Positions 8,839 through 18,731 of a stretch of DNA of 64,000 nucleotides are shown here, piece after piece (within the stretch, counting starts at the first letter, position 1; the number at the start of each line of letters is the position of its first letter). Below the pieces are notes generated by a model, which saw only the letters and a list, made by a program, of their open reading frames with translations, made no database searches and was not told the DNA's origin. The DNA is from Actinoallomurus iriomotensis (GTDB lineage Bacteria; Actinomycetota; Actinomycetes; Streptosporangiales; Streptosporangiaceae), in the NCBI RefSeq assembly GCF_030269445.1, contig NZ_BSTJ01000001.1, positions 1,203,898 to 1,267,897 on the forward strand, in the 5' to 3' direction. The position numbers were made by a program, and so were the translations under genes.

Positions 8839-9635
8839 CCGACCCGCGGTCGCTGCGGTCCCTGCTCGCGGAGGGACGGCGGCTCCTCGGCACGTTCAGC
8901 ATCATCCCGTCGCCCGACGTCGTCGAGATCATCGCGGTGAGCGGCCTGGACTTCGTGATCATCGACATGGAGCACGGGCCGTTCGGGCTGGAGACGGTCC
9001 GCGCCGGGCTGCTGGCCGCGCGGGCGCACGGCCTGCGGACGGTGGTCCGGGTGAGGACGGCGGAGGCGGCGCTGGTCGGGGCGGCGCTGGACGTCGGCGC
9101 GGACGGCGTGCTGGTCCCGCAGGTCGGCTCGGCCGACGCCGCGCGGGCCGTGGTCGAGGCGGCCAGGTTCGCGCCGGACGGCACGCGTGGCGCCAACCCC
9201 TTCGTCCGCGCCGCCCGGTACGGCGCCACGGCGGACTGGTTCGCCGGCGCGAACCGGGACGTCGCGGTGATGGTGATGATCGAGGGGGCGGAGGGGATCG
9301 CGGCGATGCCCGAGATCCTCGAGGTCACCGGCCTCGACGGCGTCTTCCTCGGGCCGGTGGACATGTCGCACTCCCTCGGCGTGCCGGGACAGATCGATCA
9401 TCCGAGTGTCCGCGACGCCCTCGAGAAGGCGGCCGCCGCGGCGGCCGCGCGGAACATGGCCACCGCGGTGTTCGCGCCCGACGAGGCCCATGCCCGCGCG
9501 TGGTGGGAGCTGGGGATCCAGCTCGTCGCGTGCGGCGTGGACGCGCAGCTGATGCGGGAGCGTCTGGTCCGGCTCGCCGAGGCGGCCGGTCCACCGGCGG
9601 TGAGCGAGAGGTCGCTCACCACTGGTGGAGTGTGA
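8835..9635 (+). CDS. HpcH/HpaI-family class II pyruvate aldolase
   Basis: The 266-residue TIM-barrel protein matches 4-hydroxy-2-oxo-acid aldolases, which reversibly split such acids into pyruvate (or 2-oxobutyrate) and an aldehyde using a divalent metal. Catalytic positions are visible: DMEHGPFG with H47, R72 in VVRVR, metal ligands E150 (VMIEG) and D176 (GPVDMS). These sit one or two residues from H45, R70, E149 and D175, the E. coli HpaI residues as I recall them. The GTG start overlaps the kinase stop as GTGA, so the two are coupled. With the dehydratase of the fluorinase operon it could cleave 5-fluoro-4-hydroxy-2-oxopentanoate into pyruvate and fluoroacetaldehyde, or run in the aldol direction. 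Its last 20 bp overlap the convergent regulator gene. Confidence 0.88.
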   Translation: MTDPRSLRSLLAEGRRLLGTFSIIPSPDVVEIIAVSGLDFVIIDMEHGPFGLETVRAGLLAARAHGLRTVVRVRTAEAALVGAALDVGADGVLVPQVGSADAARAVVEAARFAPDGTRGANPFVRAARYGATADWFAGANRDVAVMVMIEGAEGIAAMPEILEVTGLDGVFLGPVDMSHSLGVPGQIDHPSVRDALEKAAAAAAARNMATAVFAPDEAHARAWWELGIQLVACGVDAQLMRERLVRLAEAAGPPAVSERSLTTGGV

Positions 9636-10677
9636 GCCGAGGCTCCCGGGCCGGCGGCGTGGGGTCGCGCCAGATGTCGAGCGGCACCGCGCGCGCGGCG
9701 CGTCCGTCGTCGCGCAGCACCCGGCCCATCAGCTTCACGTGCCGTAGCGTCAGGGTGCGTTCGGCGACGACGAGGTTCGGCACGGCCGCCGCGATCTCCA
9801 TCTCCAGCGGCTGAAGCTCCTCGACGGACCGCAGCCACACCGTCACCGCCAGGTCGCTGTGGCCGACCACGGCCGCGCACATCCGGGTCTGCGGCAGACG
9901 GGCGAGATGCGCCGCGGCCTCCGCCAGGGAGTGGTGCGGCACGTCGATCCACAGGGTCGCCGCGACGGGACGGCCGGAGATCGCGCGGGATATCTCGCAC
10001 CGCAGCGTCAGCGCGCCGCTGTCGAGCAGACGGTGCAGCCGGCGGCGTACCGTGCTCGGGCTCGCGCCGGTGACGGTGGCCAGTTCCTCGTACGACGCGC
10101 GGCCGTCACGGCTGAGCGCCACCGCCAGCCGGCGGTCCGTGGGGCGTAGCTCGGCGGAGCCGGTCCGGGCCGGCGACCCGCTCTGCAGGCGGCGCCGCTG
10201 CGCGGGGGAAAGCGACTCTAATCGCCAGTGGCTGCCCTCGACGAACATCTCGCTGGCCACCGAGGTGCGGCTGGACACCACACCGGGCAGCGCGTTCAGC
10301 CGGCGCAGCAGATAGTGGGAGAGCGTGGGCAGGTCCGGGGTCCAGACGGTGACGAGGAGATCGCAGGTGCCGACCGTGTGGGCGACGGTCACGGCCTGCG
10401 GGTCGTCGGCGAGCGCCGCCGCCACGTCGTGTACCCGGTCGGCGGTGCAGTGCACCGCGACGAGGGCGAACGACATGCTCCGCATGAGCGACGGAGCCCC
10501 GTACGCGGTGACCCAGGCCAGTCCCTCCGTGCTTAACCGCTCCCAGTGCCGCGCGGCGGTGACCGGGTTGACCTCGAGCACCTCGCCGATCAGCCGCCAG
10601 GGCGCGCGCGGCGCGATCTGCAGCGCGTTGACCAGAGCGAGGTCGAGCTCCCTCAGTTCGTTGCCGGTTTCGTGCAC
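9616..10677 (-). CDS. Tandem Lrp/AsnC-family regulator with a TTA codon
   Basis: The 353-residue protein contains two Lrp/AsnC units in tandem. The first helix-turn-helix starts near residue 10 (LDLALVNALQ) with its RAM-like domain after it. The second starts near 178 (DRRLAVALSRDGRASYEELA). Lrp-type proteins sense amino or 2-oxo acids and control amino acid metabolism; double-unit versions are common in actinomycetes. Leucine 48 is encoded by TTA (10534-10536), so translation should depend on the rare bldA tRNA and rise with development. It is divergent from the MFS-M20 pair, with 231 bp between starts, and sits in the middle of the fluorometabolite genes, making it the best candidate pathway-specific regulator in the window. 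The GTG start is the first plausible one. Confidence 0.85.
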   Translation of the reverse strand: MHETGNELRELDLALVNALQIAPRAPWRLIGEVLEVNPVTAARHWERLSTEGLAWVTAYGAPSLMRSMSFALVAVHCTADRVHDVAAALADDPQAVTVAHTVGTCDLLVTVWTPDLPTLSHYLLRRLNALPGVVSSRTSVASEMFVEGSHWRLESLSPAQRRRLQSGSPARTGSAELRPTDRRLAVALSRDGRASYEELATVTGASPSTVRRRLHRLLDSGALTLRCEISRAISGRPVAATLWIDVPHHSLAEAAAHLARLPQTRMCAAVVGHSDLAVTVWLRSVEELQPLEMEIAAAVPNLVVAERTLTLRHVKLMGRVLRDDGRAARAVPLDIWRDPTPPAREPRLTLHQW

Positions 10678-10700
10678 TGAGCGTCCCGCCGTCGTCGGAT

Positions 10701-10728
10701 AACTGCAATGTCGGGGAATGAGGCAGTT
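10701..10728. promoter_or_regulatory. Inverted repeat AACTGC-N16-GCAGTT in the Lrp/MFS divergent promoter
   Basis: Six-base inverted arms AACTGC and GCAGTT are separated by 16 bases, just upstream of the regulator start and about 180 bp before the MFS start. The arm spacing suits a protein dimer. It is a possible autoregulatory site for the double-Lrp protein, but the arms are short and only one copy was noticed. Confidence 0.3.
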
Positions 10729-10908
10729 GTTGCAGCATTATGGCATCGGTCCTTTTCTCGGGGGAAGGGGAAGACGCCGGTGCGCACTATGGCTGACAGT
10801 GCGCGTTCCTCACCCGAACGCACTTCCGGCTGAATCCCCAACATCTCGGGCAACCGAGTTAGTCCGTAACGATTGGGTCCCAACCTTGGAATGGACGGGA
10901 GTTCGCAC

Positions 10909-12348
10909 ATGACAGCCGAATATCCACCAGGGATTCCCGACGACGCGTCGCCAGTCCGCGGAAGCATCGCGGCTCGCCTCAACCGGCTCCCGATTGGGCG
11001 CGTCCACAAGCTCGCGGTCATCTTCGTCGGCCTCGGGCTCTTCTTCGACACTTACGAGGTCTTCCTCGCCGGGACGCTCTCGGCGGTCCTGAAGACCCAG
11101 TTCGGGCTGTCCCCCGACACGCTCAAGGCCGTCCTGGCCAGCGCCTTCGTCGGCCAGTTCCTCGGCGCGATCTTCTTCGGGCGCCTCGCCGACCGGCTCG
11201 GCCGCCGGCAGGCGTTCGTCCTGAACCTGGCGATCTACTCGGTGTTCTCGCTGATCGGCGGCCTTGCGCCGAACGCGACGGTCCTCGTCATCGCCCGCTT
11301 CATCGCGGGTCTCGGCCTCGGCGCCGAACTCGCCCTCGCCGACGCCTACCTGTCCGACCTCCTGCCGCCCAAGTTCCGCGGCCGCTATCTCGCGTGGGCG
11401 TACACGACCGCGTTCCTCGGCATTCCCGCCGCCGGCTTCCTGGCCCGGTGGCTCGTTCCACTCAAACCGCTCGGCGTCTCCGGCTGGCGGTGGATGTTCT
11501 TCATCGGCGCGCTCGGCGCCCTGCTCGTCTGGGTGCTGCGGCGCGCGCTTCCCGAGTCGCCGCGCTGGCTGGAGTCGGTGGGCCGGACCGAGGAGGCCGA
11601 CCGGATCGTCACCTCCTGGGAGGATGACGCGCGCCGCTCGGGCGCCGACCTTCCCCCACCGCAGCAGGACGAGGTCACCGTCTCGCAGGACCGCCTGCCC
11701 GTACGGGTCCTGTTCAGCCGCAGGTTCGCCCGCCGCACCTTCATGCAGTGGACGATCAACGGGCTGGAGGTCTTCGGCTACTACGGCTTCGGCAGCCTGG
11801 CGCCCCTGGTGCTCCTGTCCAAGGGGTACTCGGTGGTCAGTTCGCTGACCTTCCTCGCGTTCACCTACATCGGCTACCCCGTCGGCTCGGCGCTGTCCCT
11901 GCCGATCATCGAACGGCTGGAGCGCAAGGTCCTGATCGCGGCCGGCGCCGCGGGCATGGCGATCACGGGCCTGCTGTTCGGCTACGCCCCCTCGGCCTTC
12001 TGGATCGTGCTCTGGGGCTTCCTGTTCACGGTGATCAGCAACATCTTCTCCAACGCCTTCCACGTCTACCTCGGCGAGATCTACCCGACCGCGGTACGCG
12101 CCACGGCCGCCGGAGCGGCGTACTCGATCAGCCGGCTCGTCACCGCGCTGCTGCCGTACATCCTGATCCCGGTCCTCGACCACTGGGGCGGCTCCGCGGT
12201 CTTCACGGTGGTCGCCATCGCCCTCGGGCTCCTCATCATCGACGTACTCGCGCTCGGGCCAAGGACCACCGGGCTGGCCGTCGAGGCCACTGAGCAGCCC
12301 GACGCCGCCGAACCGCTCGAACCACGCCCCTCACAAGCCGCCGGCTGA
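10909..12348 (+). CDS. MFS transporter
   Basis: The 479-residue protein has the 12-helix layout of the major facilitator superfamily. The diagnostic loop 2-3 motif reads GRLADRLGRRQ near residues 97-107, and the N-terminal helix has FFDTYEVFLAG, typical of metabolite:H+ symporters (AAHS or sugar-porter-like). The second half repeats the fold from about residue 275, with a long cytoplasmic loop between halves. The ATG at 10909 is preferred because GGACGGGAG lies eight bases upstream; an in-frame ATG 36 bp earlier lacks a good site. The M20 hydrolase starts 24 bp after its stop, so the two form an operon. S. cattleya's fluorinase cluster also contains an MFS permease gene (flC). Substrate and direction are unknown; export of a fluorinated acid or amino acid is an inference from context. 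Confidence 0.85.
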   Translation: MTAEYPPGIPDDASPVRGSIAARLNRLPIGRVHKLAVIFVGLGLFFDTYEVFLAGTLSAVLKTQFGLSPDTLKAVLASAFVGQFLGAIFFGRLADRLGRRQAFVLNLAIYSVFSLIGGLAPNATVLVIARFIAGLGLGAELALADAYLSDLLPPKFRGRYLAWAYTTAFLGIPAAGFLARWLVPLKPLGVSGWRWMFFIGALGALLVWVLRRALPESPRWLESVGRTEEADRIVTSWEDDARRSGADLPPPQQDEVTVSQDRLPVRVLFSRRFARRTFMQWTINGLEVFGYYGFGSLAPLVLLSKGYSVVSSLTFLAFTYIGYPVGSALSLPIIERLERKVLIAAGAAGMAITGLLFGYAPSAFWIVLWGFLFTVISNIFSNAFHVYLGEIYPTAVRATAAGAAYSISRLVTALLPYILIPVLDHWGGSAVFTVVAIALGLLIIDVLALGPRTTGLAVEATEQPDAAEPLEPRPSQAAG

Positions 12349-12372
12349 ACCCGCGACGACGAAGGGAGACAC

Positions 12373-13704
12373 ATGGTCTCGCAAGCCTCCGGAACGCCCC
12401 TCGGGGACGCCGCCGCGGAGGACGCGGTCACGATCTGCCGTGACCTGCTGCGATTCGACACCACCAATTACGGCGACGGTTCCGGTCCGGGAGAACGCCT
12501 GGCGGCGGAGTACATCGCCGGCGTGCTCGCGGACGCGGGACTCGAACCGGAGATCATCGAGCCGACGCCGGGCCGTACGAACGTGGTCGCCGTCTGGCCC
12601 GGCGCGAATCCGGACCGGCCACGGCTCCTGGTCCACGGCCACACCGACGTGGTCCCCGCCGACGCCGCGGACTGGCGGTACCCGCCGTTCTCCGGAGAGA
12701 TCGCCGACGGGTGCGTGTGGGGCCGCGGCGCGGTCGACATGAAGAACCTTCTCGCCATGGTCCTGGCGGTCGTACGCGAGCGGCGGCGCGAGTCTCGTCC
12801 CCCGGCACGCGATGTGGTCCTGGCGTTCGTGGCCGACGAGGAGACCGGCGGCCATCACGGTGCGGGCTGGCTCTGCCAGAACCGCCCCGAGCTGTTCGAG
12901 GGATGCACGGAGGCGATCAGCGAGGTCGGCGGCTTCTCCGTGACGCTGCCGACCGGACGCCGGCTCTACCTCGTGGAGACCGCCCAGAAGGGCATCGCCT
13001 GGTACCGCCTGACGGCCGACGGCGTCGCCGGGCACGGCTCGATGCTGAACGACGAGAACAGCGTGATCGAGCTCGCCGAGGCGGTCGCCAGGATCGGCCG
13101 GCACCGGTTCCCGCAGCGGATCCGGCCGGCGTTGCGGGACTTCCTGACGGAGCTGGCCGCCGAGCTGGGCGAACCGCTCGACCTGGAGAACCCCGCTCCG
13201 CTGCTCAAGGCCCTCGGGCCGGTCGAGCGCATCGTCGGGGGGACCTTCCGCGACATGGCGACTCCGACCGTGCTCAGGGCCGGGATGAAGACCAACGTCA
13301 TCCCGGGTCAGGCGCACGCGGAGATCGACTGTCGCTACCTGCCGGGTTCGGAGGAGACCTTCCTCTCCGAGCTCGACACCCTTCTCGGTCCCCACGTGCG
13401 GCGCGAGGAACTGCACTACGACATCGCGGTCGAGACCGACTTCACCGGGCCGGTCACCGACGCGATGCGCGCCAGCCTGGAGGCGGAGGATCCCGACGGC
13501 CGGGCCGTGCCCTACCTGCTGTCGGCGGGCACGGACGCGAAGCACTTCAGCCGGCTGGGCATCGCCTGCTTCGGCTTCGTGCCGCTTCGGCTCCCTCCGG
13601 ACTTCGACTACCCCGGCGTCTTCCACGGGGTGGACGAACGCGTTCCGACCGAGAGCCTGCGGTTCGGGGCGCGCGTGCTGGACCGGTTCTTCGACCTCTG
13701 CTGA
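12373..13704 (+). CDS. M20-family metallohydrolase (ArgE/DapE/CPG2-like)
   Basis: The 443-residue protein has the two-domain M20 layout: a zinc catalytic domain interrupted by a dimerisation domain (about 195-310). Di-zinc ligands and catalytic acids are visible: HGHTD (H90, D92), GRGAVDMKN (D122) and DEETGG (E156, E157). A late histidine in the GTDAKHF segment could be the last ligand. Members hydrolyse amide bonds of N-acyl amino acids or small peptides. It is co-transcribed with the MFS gene. A plausible role is releasing a free amino acid from an N-acylated or dipeptide form of the cluster product, as a prodrug or resistance step. No substrate-specific feature is visible. A strong hairpin terminates the gene. 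Unlike the second M20 protein near 46 kb, it lacks the N-carbamoylase-type motifs. Confidence 0.85.
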   Translation: MVSQASGTPLGDAAAEDAVTICRDLLRFDTTNYGDGSGPGERLAAEYIAGVLADAGLEPEIIEPTPGRTNVVAVWPGANPDRPRLLVHGHTDVVPADAADWRYPPFSGEIADGCVWGRGAVDMKNLLAMVLAVVRERRRESRPPARDVVLAFVADEETGGHHGAGWLCQNRPELFEGCTEAISEVGGFSVTLPTGRRLYLVETAQKGIAWYRLTADGVAGHGSMLNDENSVIELAEAVARIGRHRFPQRIRPALRDFLTELAAELGEPLDLENPAPLLKALGPVERIVGGTFRDMATPTVLRAGMKTNVIPGQAHAEIDCRYLPGSEETFLSELDTLLGPHVRREELHYDIAVETDFTGPVTDAMRASLEAEDPDGRAVPYLLSAGTDAKHFSRLGIACFGFVPLRLPPDFDYPGVFHGVDERVPTESLRFGARVLDRFFDLC

Positions 13705-13720
13705 GCGGGGCACGGTCGTG

Positions 13721-13756
13721 GTGGGGCCGGGGCGCGACGTGGCGCCCCGGCTCCAC
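13721..13756. terminator. Bidirectional terminator between convergent M20 and SDR genes
   Basis: Fifteen-base arms (GTGGGGCCGGGGCGC and GCGCCCCGGCTCCAC, a single wobble pair) flank a six-base loop. The hairpin sits 17 bp after the M20 stop codon and 21 bp before the 3' end of the convergent SDR gene. Confidence 0.8.
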
Positions 13757-13777
13757 TACCCCCACCGCCTCACAGCG

Positions 13778-14539
13778 TCACTGCGCGAGGTAGCCGCCGT
13801 CGACCGGCAGGATCGCGCCCGTGATGAAGGAGGCCTCCGGGGAGGCGAGGAAGGCGATCGCCGCCGCGACCTCCTCGGGCTCGCCGAGACGGCCCATCGG
13901 GTGCATCCGCTCGATCGCGGCCAGATACTCCGTGCCGCCCGGTTCGTCCGGGAGGCGTCGCACGCGTTCGGTCCGGATCGTGCCCGGAGCGACGGCGTTC
14001 ACCCGGATCCCGCTGTCGGCCCACTCGACGGCCAGATGCATCGTCAGACCCGTCGCGACGAACTTCGCGGGCCCGTACGTCGCCTGGCTCTTCTGCCCGG
14101 CCATCCCGGAGATCGACGAGAGGCAGACGATCGCGCCGCCGCCGTCCCCGGCCATCTGCTCGATCGCGTACTTGCAGGTGAGGAACATCCCGCGGCCGTC
14201 CACGGCCATGACCTCGTCCCAGTCCTCCGGTTTGGCCTCGGCGATGTCCAGCAGCGGGATCATGCCCGCGTTCGCCACGAGGACGTCGAGGCCGCCGAAC
14301 GTGTCGACCGCCGACTCGACCATCCGCCGGGCGTCCTCGGCCTGGGACACGTCGCCGACGACGATGTTCGCGACGCCGCCCGCCTCGGTCAGCTCCGCGT
14401 GCAACCGCGTCAGCCCGGCCTCGTCGATGTCGGCGAGGGTCACCTTCGCGCCCACCCGGCAGAACAGCGTGGCGGTGGCCCGGCCGATGCCGTTGGCCGC
14501 CCCCGTCACCAGGCAGGACAGTCCGGCGAGAGAGTTCAC
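13778..14539 (-). CDS. Short-chain dehydrogenase, candidate 5-fluoro-5-deoxyribose 1-dehydrogenase
   Basis: The 253-residue classical SDR has the cofactor motif TGAANGIG at 12-19, an acidic residue after strand 2 (ADID, favouring NAD over NADP), NAG near 90-92, the catalytic serine near 142, and YGPAK giving Y155 and K159. The GTG start overlaps the dehydratase stop as GTGA, so it is the last gene of the fluorinase operon. In salinosporamide biosynthesis the SDR SalM oxidises 5-chloro-5-deoxyribose at C1 to the lactone/acid, just before the dihydroxyacid dehydratase SalH. The same pairing here suggests oxidation of 5-fluoro-5-deoxyribose. Fluororibonate-type acids are known products of fluorinase-containing Streptomyces MA37. 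A generic sugar or alcohol SDR cannot be excluded. Confidence 0.85.
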   Translation of the reverse strand: MNSLAGLSCLVTGAANGIGRATATLFCRVGAKVTLADIDEAGLTRLHAELTEAGGVANIVVGDVSQAEDARRMVESAVDTFGGLDVLVANAGMIPLLDIAEAKPEDWDEVMAVDGRGMFLTCKYAIEQMAGDGGGAIVCLSSISGMAGQKSQATYGPAKFVATGLTMHLAVEWADSGIRVNAVAPGTIRTERVRRLPDEPGGTEYLAAIERMHPMGRLGEPEEVAAAIAFLASPEASFITGAILPVDGGYLAQ

Positions 14540-16224
14540 GACCGGCTCCCTTCATCGGGCGGGGTGGTGACGGCGCCGAGCGCCGCCGATCCCACGAGCC
14601 CCGCGTACTTGCCCATCACTCCGCCCGTGTAGCGGACCGGCGGTTCCTTCCACGCGGATCGCCGCGCGTCGAGCGTCGCGCGGTCGACCGCCAGGTCCAC
14701 GCGGCGGGCCGCGACGTCGATCGTGATCACGTCGCCGTCCTCCACGAGCGCGATCGGGCCGCCGAGCGCCGCCTCCGGCGCCACGTGCCCCGCCATCAGG
14801 CCGCGAGTCGCCCCGGAGAACCGGCCGTCGGTGAGCAGGGCGACGTCGCCGCCGAGCCCGCGCCCGACCAGCGCCGCGGTGACCCCGAGCATCTCCCGCA
14901 TCCCGGGGCCGCCTCGGGGTCCCTCGTACCGGATCACCACGACGTCACCGGCCTTGATGTCGCCGGCCTGCGCCGCGGCCATCGCGGACTCCTCGTTGTC
15001 GAACACGCGGGCCGGGCCGCGGTGGAACAGGTGCTCGCAGCCGGCCGTCTTCACGACGCAGCCCTCCGGAGCCAGCTCGCCGTGCAGTATGGCCAGGCCA
15101 CCCGTCGCGGACAGCGGTTCGGCGGCCGTCACGACGACCTCCTGCCCGGGAGTCTCGGCGGCCTCCGCCGCCTCCTCACCGATGGACCGGCCCGTCACGG
15201 TGAGCGCCGCGCCGTCGAGCAGGCCCGCCTCGAGCAGTCGCCGCGCCACCAGCCTGCTCCCGCCCGCCCGGTCGAGGTCGACGGCGGTGAACCGCCCGTG
15301 CGGCATCATGTCCGCGACGATCGGCGTCCGCTCGCTGATGGTGTGGAACGCCTCCAGGTCCAGCGGGACACCCGCCTCACGCGCGATCGCCAGCAGGTGC
15401 AGCACCAGGTTGGTCGAGCCGCCCGTCGCGACGCCGGCCGCGATGGAGTTCTCGAAGGACGCGCGGCTGAGGAGCCCGCTGGGCGAAAGGCCGGCCTCCA
15501 GCAGCCGCATCGCCTGGCGGCCCGCCTCGACCGCGGTCTCCTCACGGGCCCCGCTCACCGCCGGAGGGCCGGCGGAACCCAGCGGCGACAGGCCCAGGAA
15601 CTCCAGTGCCATCGCCATCGTGTTCGCGGTGTACTGCCCGCCGCACGCGCCCGCCCCGGGGCACGCGCTGCGCTCCAGCTCCAGCAGTTCGTCGTCGCTC
15701 ATCCGCCCGGCGGCGTTCGCGCCGACCGCCTCGAAGACACTGGCGATCGTGACGCTCCGCCCCTGGAAGGAGCCCGGCATGATCGACCCGGAGTAGAGCA
15801 CCAGGCCGGGGATGTCGAGCCGTGCGTGCGCCATGGCCGCGGCGGGGATCGTCTTGTCGCATCCGACGATCGTGACCAGCGCGTCGAACATGTGACCGCG
15901 CGCCACCAGCTCGATCGAGTCGGCGATCACCTCCCGGCTGACCAGCGACGTCTTCATCCCCTCCGTGCCCATCGTGACAACGTCGGAGATCGCGATCGTG
16001 TTGAGCTCCATCGGGGTTCCGCCGGCCTCGCGGACGCCCTGCTTGACCAGTTCGGCGATACGGCGATGCGTGTAGTTGCACGGCATCGTCTCGACCCAGG
16101 AATGGGCTACTCCGACCACCGGCTTGCGCAGATCGTCGGTGGAATAACCGATCCCCCGCAGAAACGCTCTCGTCGGGGCTCGATCACGGCCTTCGAACAG
16201 CCTCCGACTCCGTAGACCAGACAT
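14536..16224 (-). CDS. IlvD/EDD-family dihydroxyacid dehydratase, candidate fluororibonate dehydratase
   Basis: The 562-residue Fe-S dehydratase converts a 2,3-dihydroxy acid to a 2-oxo-3-deoxy acid. Cluster cysteines are visible: C49 in MPCN, C122 in VGCDKT, and C194 in [16 protein letters not shown]. The ATG at 16224 was chosen for the AAGGCGAGG site; it lies inside the end of the antiporter gene (41-bp overlap). Housekeeping IlvD serves branched-chain amino acid synthesis, but position in a fluorinase operon and the coupled SDR parallel SalH in the salinosporamide chloroethylmalonyl-CoA pathway. The expected reaction here is 5-fluoro-2,3,4-trihydroxypentanoate to 5-fluoro-4-hydroxy-2-oxopentanoate. 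A resistant or extra branched-chain IlvD is the alternative. Confidence 0.9.
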   Translation of the reverse strand: MSGLRSRRLFEGRDRAPTRAFLRGIGYSTDDLRKPVVGVAHSWVETMPCNYTHRRIAELVKQGVREAGGTPMELNTIAISDVVTMGTEGMKTSLVSREVIADSIELVARGHMFDALVTIVGCDKTIPAAAMAHARLDIPGLVLYSGSIMPGSFQGRSVTIASVFEAVGANAAGRMSDDELLELERSACPGAGACGGQYTANTMAMALEFLGLSPLGSAGPPAVSGAREETAVEAGRQAMRLLEAGLSPSGLLSRASFENSIAAGVATGGSTNLVLHLLAIAREAGVPLDLEAFHTISERTPIVADMMPHGRFTAVDLDRAGGSRLVARRLLEAGLLDGAALTVTGRSIGEEAAEAAETPGQEVVVTAAEPLSATGGLAILHGELAPEGCVVKTAGCEHLFHRGPARVFDNEESAMAAAQAGDIKAGDVVVIRYEGPRGGPGMREMLGVTAALVGRGLGGDVALLTDGRFSGATRGLMAGHVAPEAALGGPIALVEDGDVITIDVAARRVDLAVDRATLDARRSAWKEPPVRYTGGVMGKYAGLVGSAALGAVTTPPDEGSRS

Positions 16225-17554
16225 CCTCGCCTTCCATTTCGTTGCGATCGTCCGTGCGCCGGACGAGTTTCCGGTCAAGCCAGATTCCGGCGGCCTGGGA
16301 CGTAAGAATCGATAGGAGTACCAAAACCGTGAAGAATTCCTCGTTGATGATTCCGGCGGTGAACGTGACGGTGGCCAGGACGATTCCCGGGCCTCCCCTG
16401 GCGTTCATCGCGACCGCCAGGTTCGTCGCCGACCGGTTGTCCTCTCCCGCCAGCCGCGCCCCCACCCACACGCCCGCCAGTTTCACCGCACACGCCACCA
16501 CGATGAACCACACGAAGAAGAGAACCGGGAAGTGGTGCAGAAGGTCGAGTTGCAGGCCCACGATCGCGAAATAGACGGGCACGAACAGGGCGAGAGAGAA
16601 ATGTTTTACGGTCTGCGAGACATCGCCGGACGCCGCACCGGCGCCGGGTGCCGGATCCGCGCCGTCGGCCGCCCCGGTGACGCTCACCCCCGCCATGAGC
16701 GCGCCGAACACCGCGTTGATACCCAGCGCGATGCAGCACAACACCGCGACGAACAGGAACACGATCCGCAGCGCCGTCGGGTTCCGGCGCTCCAGCGCGC
16801 CCAGCCGGCGCGTCGTCAGCAGGCGGAAGAGACGCCTGCCGAAGATCAGGAAGAGCAGCAGGAACAGCAGCGAGACGGCGACGTAGTAGACCGAGGTCAG
16901 CGGCACCGACTTGACGCCCGTGAGGTCCCACAGCCCGAAGGCGTCACCCGAGTGCGCCTGGACCAGGCCGAGGACGACGGCCAGCATGACGTACAGCGCC
17001 AGGTCCTCCAGCACCGCGACGGACAGCACGATCCGGGCGAACGGCGTACCGAGGATCCCCAGGTCGAGCATGATCCGAGAGATCACCGGAATGCTCGTCA
17101 CGGCGATCCCGATGCCGAAGACCAGCGCGAACGAGGTGGCCGACCCCTTGGGGCCGGACAGGCTCGCGGGATCCACGAGCTGCTGGAGGAGCAGCCCGGC
17201 CCCGAACGGAAGGACCAGCCCGAACACCGTGATGCCGACGACGGTCCGGTTCTCCGCCGCCGACCCGGCCGACTGCAACTCGGTTCCGGCGAGGAACATC
17301 AGGAAGATGAGGCCGAGCTGGTAGAACCCGCCCAGCACCGACGCGGTCGGCCCGGACGCCGGGAACAGCGAGTCCTTGACTCCGGGCGCGAACGCACCCA
17401 GGACGGTCGGCCCGAGCAGCAGCCCTCCGAGGATCTCACCGATCACGGGCGGCTGCCGCAGGGCGCCGAAGAGGTGGCCGAAGAGATGCGCCATCAGGAT
17501 GAGAAGCGTTAACGCGATCAGGATGTGCGCGACATCCGCCAGGTGGAGGGACAT
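16184..17554 (-). CDS. CPA2-type cation:proton antiporter (FlH-like), TTA-containing
   Basis: The 456-residue membrane protein has the Kef/CPA2 layout of about 12 helices. [15 protein letters not shown] lies near 39-53, [13 protein letters not shown] near 82-94, and the late [14 protein letters not shown] motif near 390-403. A charged cytoplasmic tail closes the protein. Family members exchange monovalent ions for protons. S. cattleya's fluorinase cluster contains a Na+/H+ antiporter gene, flH, often discussed as a fluoride or ion-homeostasis exporter, so a role in fluoride tolerance is likely here. Leucine 15 is encoded by TTA (17510-17512), predicting bldA-dependent translation. It lies 68 bp downstream of the fluorinase, separated by a strong hairpin, and overlaps the dehydratase start by 41 bp. 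Confidence 0.88.
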   Translation of the reverse strand: MSLHLADVAHILIALTLLILMAHLFGHLFGALRQPPVIGEILGGLLLGPTVLGAFAPGVKDSLFPASGPTASVLGGFYQLGLIFLMFLAGTELQSAGSAAENRTVVGITVFGLVLPFGAGLLLQQLVDPASLSGPKGSATSFALVFGIGIAVTSIPVISRIMLDLGILGTPFARIVLSVAVLEDLALYVMLAVVLGLVQAHSGDAFGLWDLTGVKSVPLTSVYYVAVSLLFLLLFLIFGRRLFRLLTTRRLGALERRNPTALRIVFLFVAVLCCIALGINAVFGALMAGVSVTGAADGADPAPGAGAASGDVSQTVKHFSLALFVPVYFAIVGLQLDLLHHFPVLFFVWFIVVACAVKLAGVWVGARLAGEDNRSATNLAVAMNARGGPGIVLATVTFTAGIINEEFFTVLVLLSILTSQAAGIWLDRKLVRRTDDRNEMEGEDVWSTESEAVRRP

Positions 17555-17573
17555 GGTGCCTTCCGATCAGGAG

Positions 17574-17608
17574 CCCGGCCCGCGGCGCCGATGGTGCCGC
17601 GAGCCGGG
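17574..17608. terminator. Intra-operon hairpin between fluorinase and antiporter genes
   Basis: Two 15-base GC-rich arms (CCCGGCCCGCGGCGC and GTGCCGCGAGCCGGG) pair, with one wobble and one mismatch, around a five-base loop. The element occupies the 68-bp gap between the fluorinase stop and the antiporter start. There is no T-tract. It may partly terminate transcription or stabilise the 3' end of the fluorinase message, setting different expression of the two genes. Confidence 0.55.
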
Positions 17609-17622
17609 ACCGGGACCGTCGG

Positions 17623-18590
<968 letters not shown>

Positions 18591-18731
18591 GTGCCAATTC
18601 ATAAGGCCGCATGATGTAGTCGGCATGCGCCGAAGGTCGTAGCCGCACTCATCGCTTGGGGCGATGCTCCCCCTGAACAGGCGCGCAAGGATTGCGGTCG
18701 CCACAAGTCGAGAGTGAATGCGAGGCCGGCC

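Noticed and set aside
5819-9635. Aromatic meta-cleavage pathway based on HpaH-like hydratase and HpaI-like aldolase
   Set aside because: No extradiol dioxygenase, semialdehyde dehydrogenase or isomerase genes accompany them.
14536-16224. Housekeeping ilvD for branched-chain amino acid synthesis
   Set aside because: It lies between a fluorinase-linked antiporter and an SDR with overlapping genes, away from other ilv genes, which favours a SalH-like role. Not fully excluded.
18658-18690. crcB-type fluoride riboswitch in the fluorinase/phosphoesterase spacer (GGGGCGATGCTCCCC, then CTGAAC)
   Set aside because: The G-G-x-GATG-like start is suggestive, but the downstream CTGATG and pseudoknot pairing of the consensus were not found, and the element faces the phosphoesterase rather than the antiporter. 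A covariance-model search would settle it.
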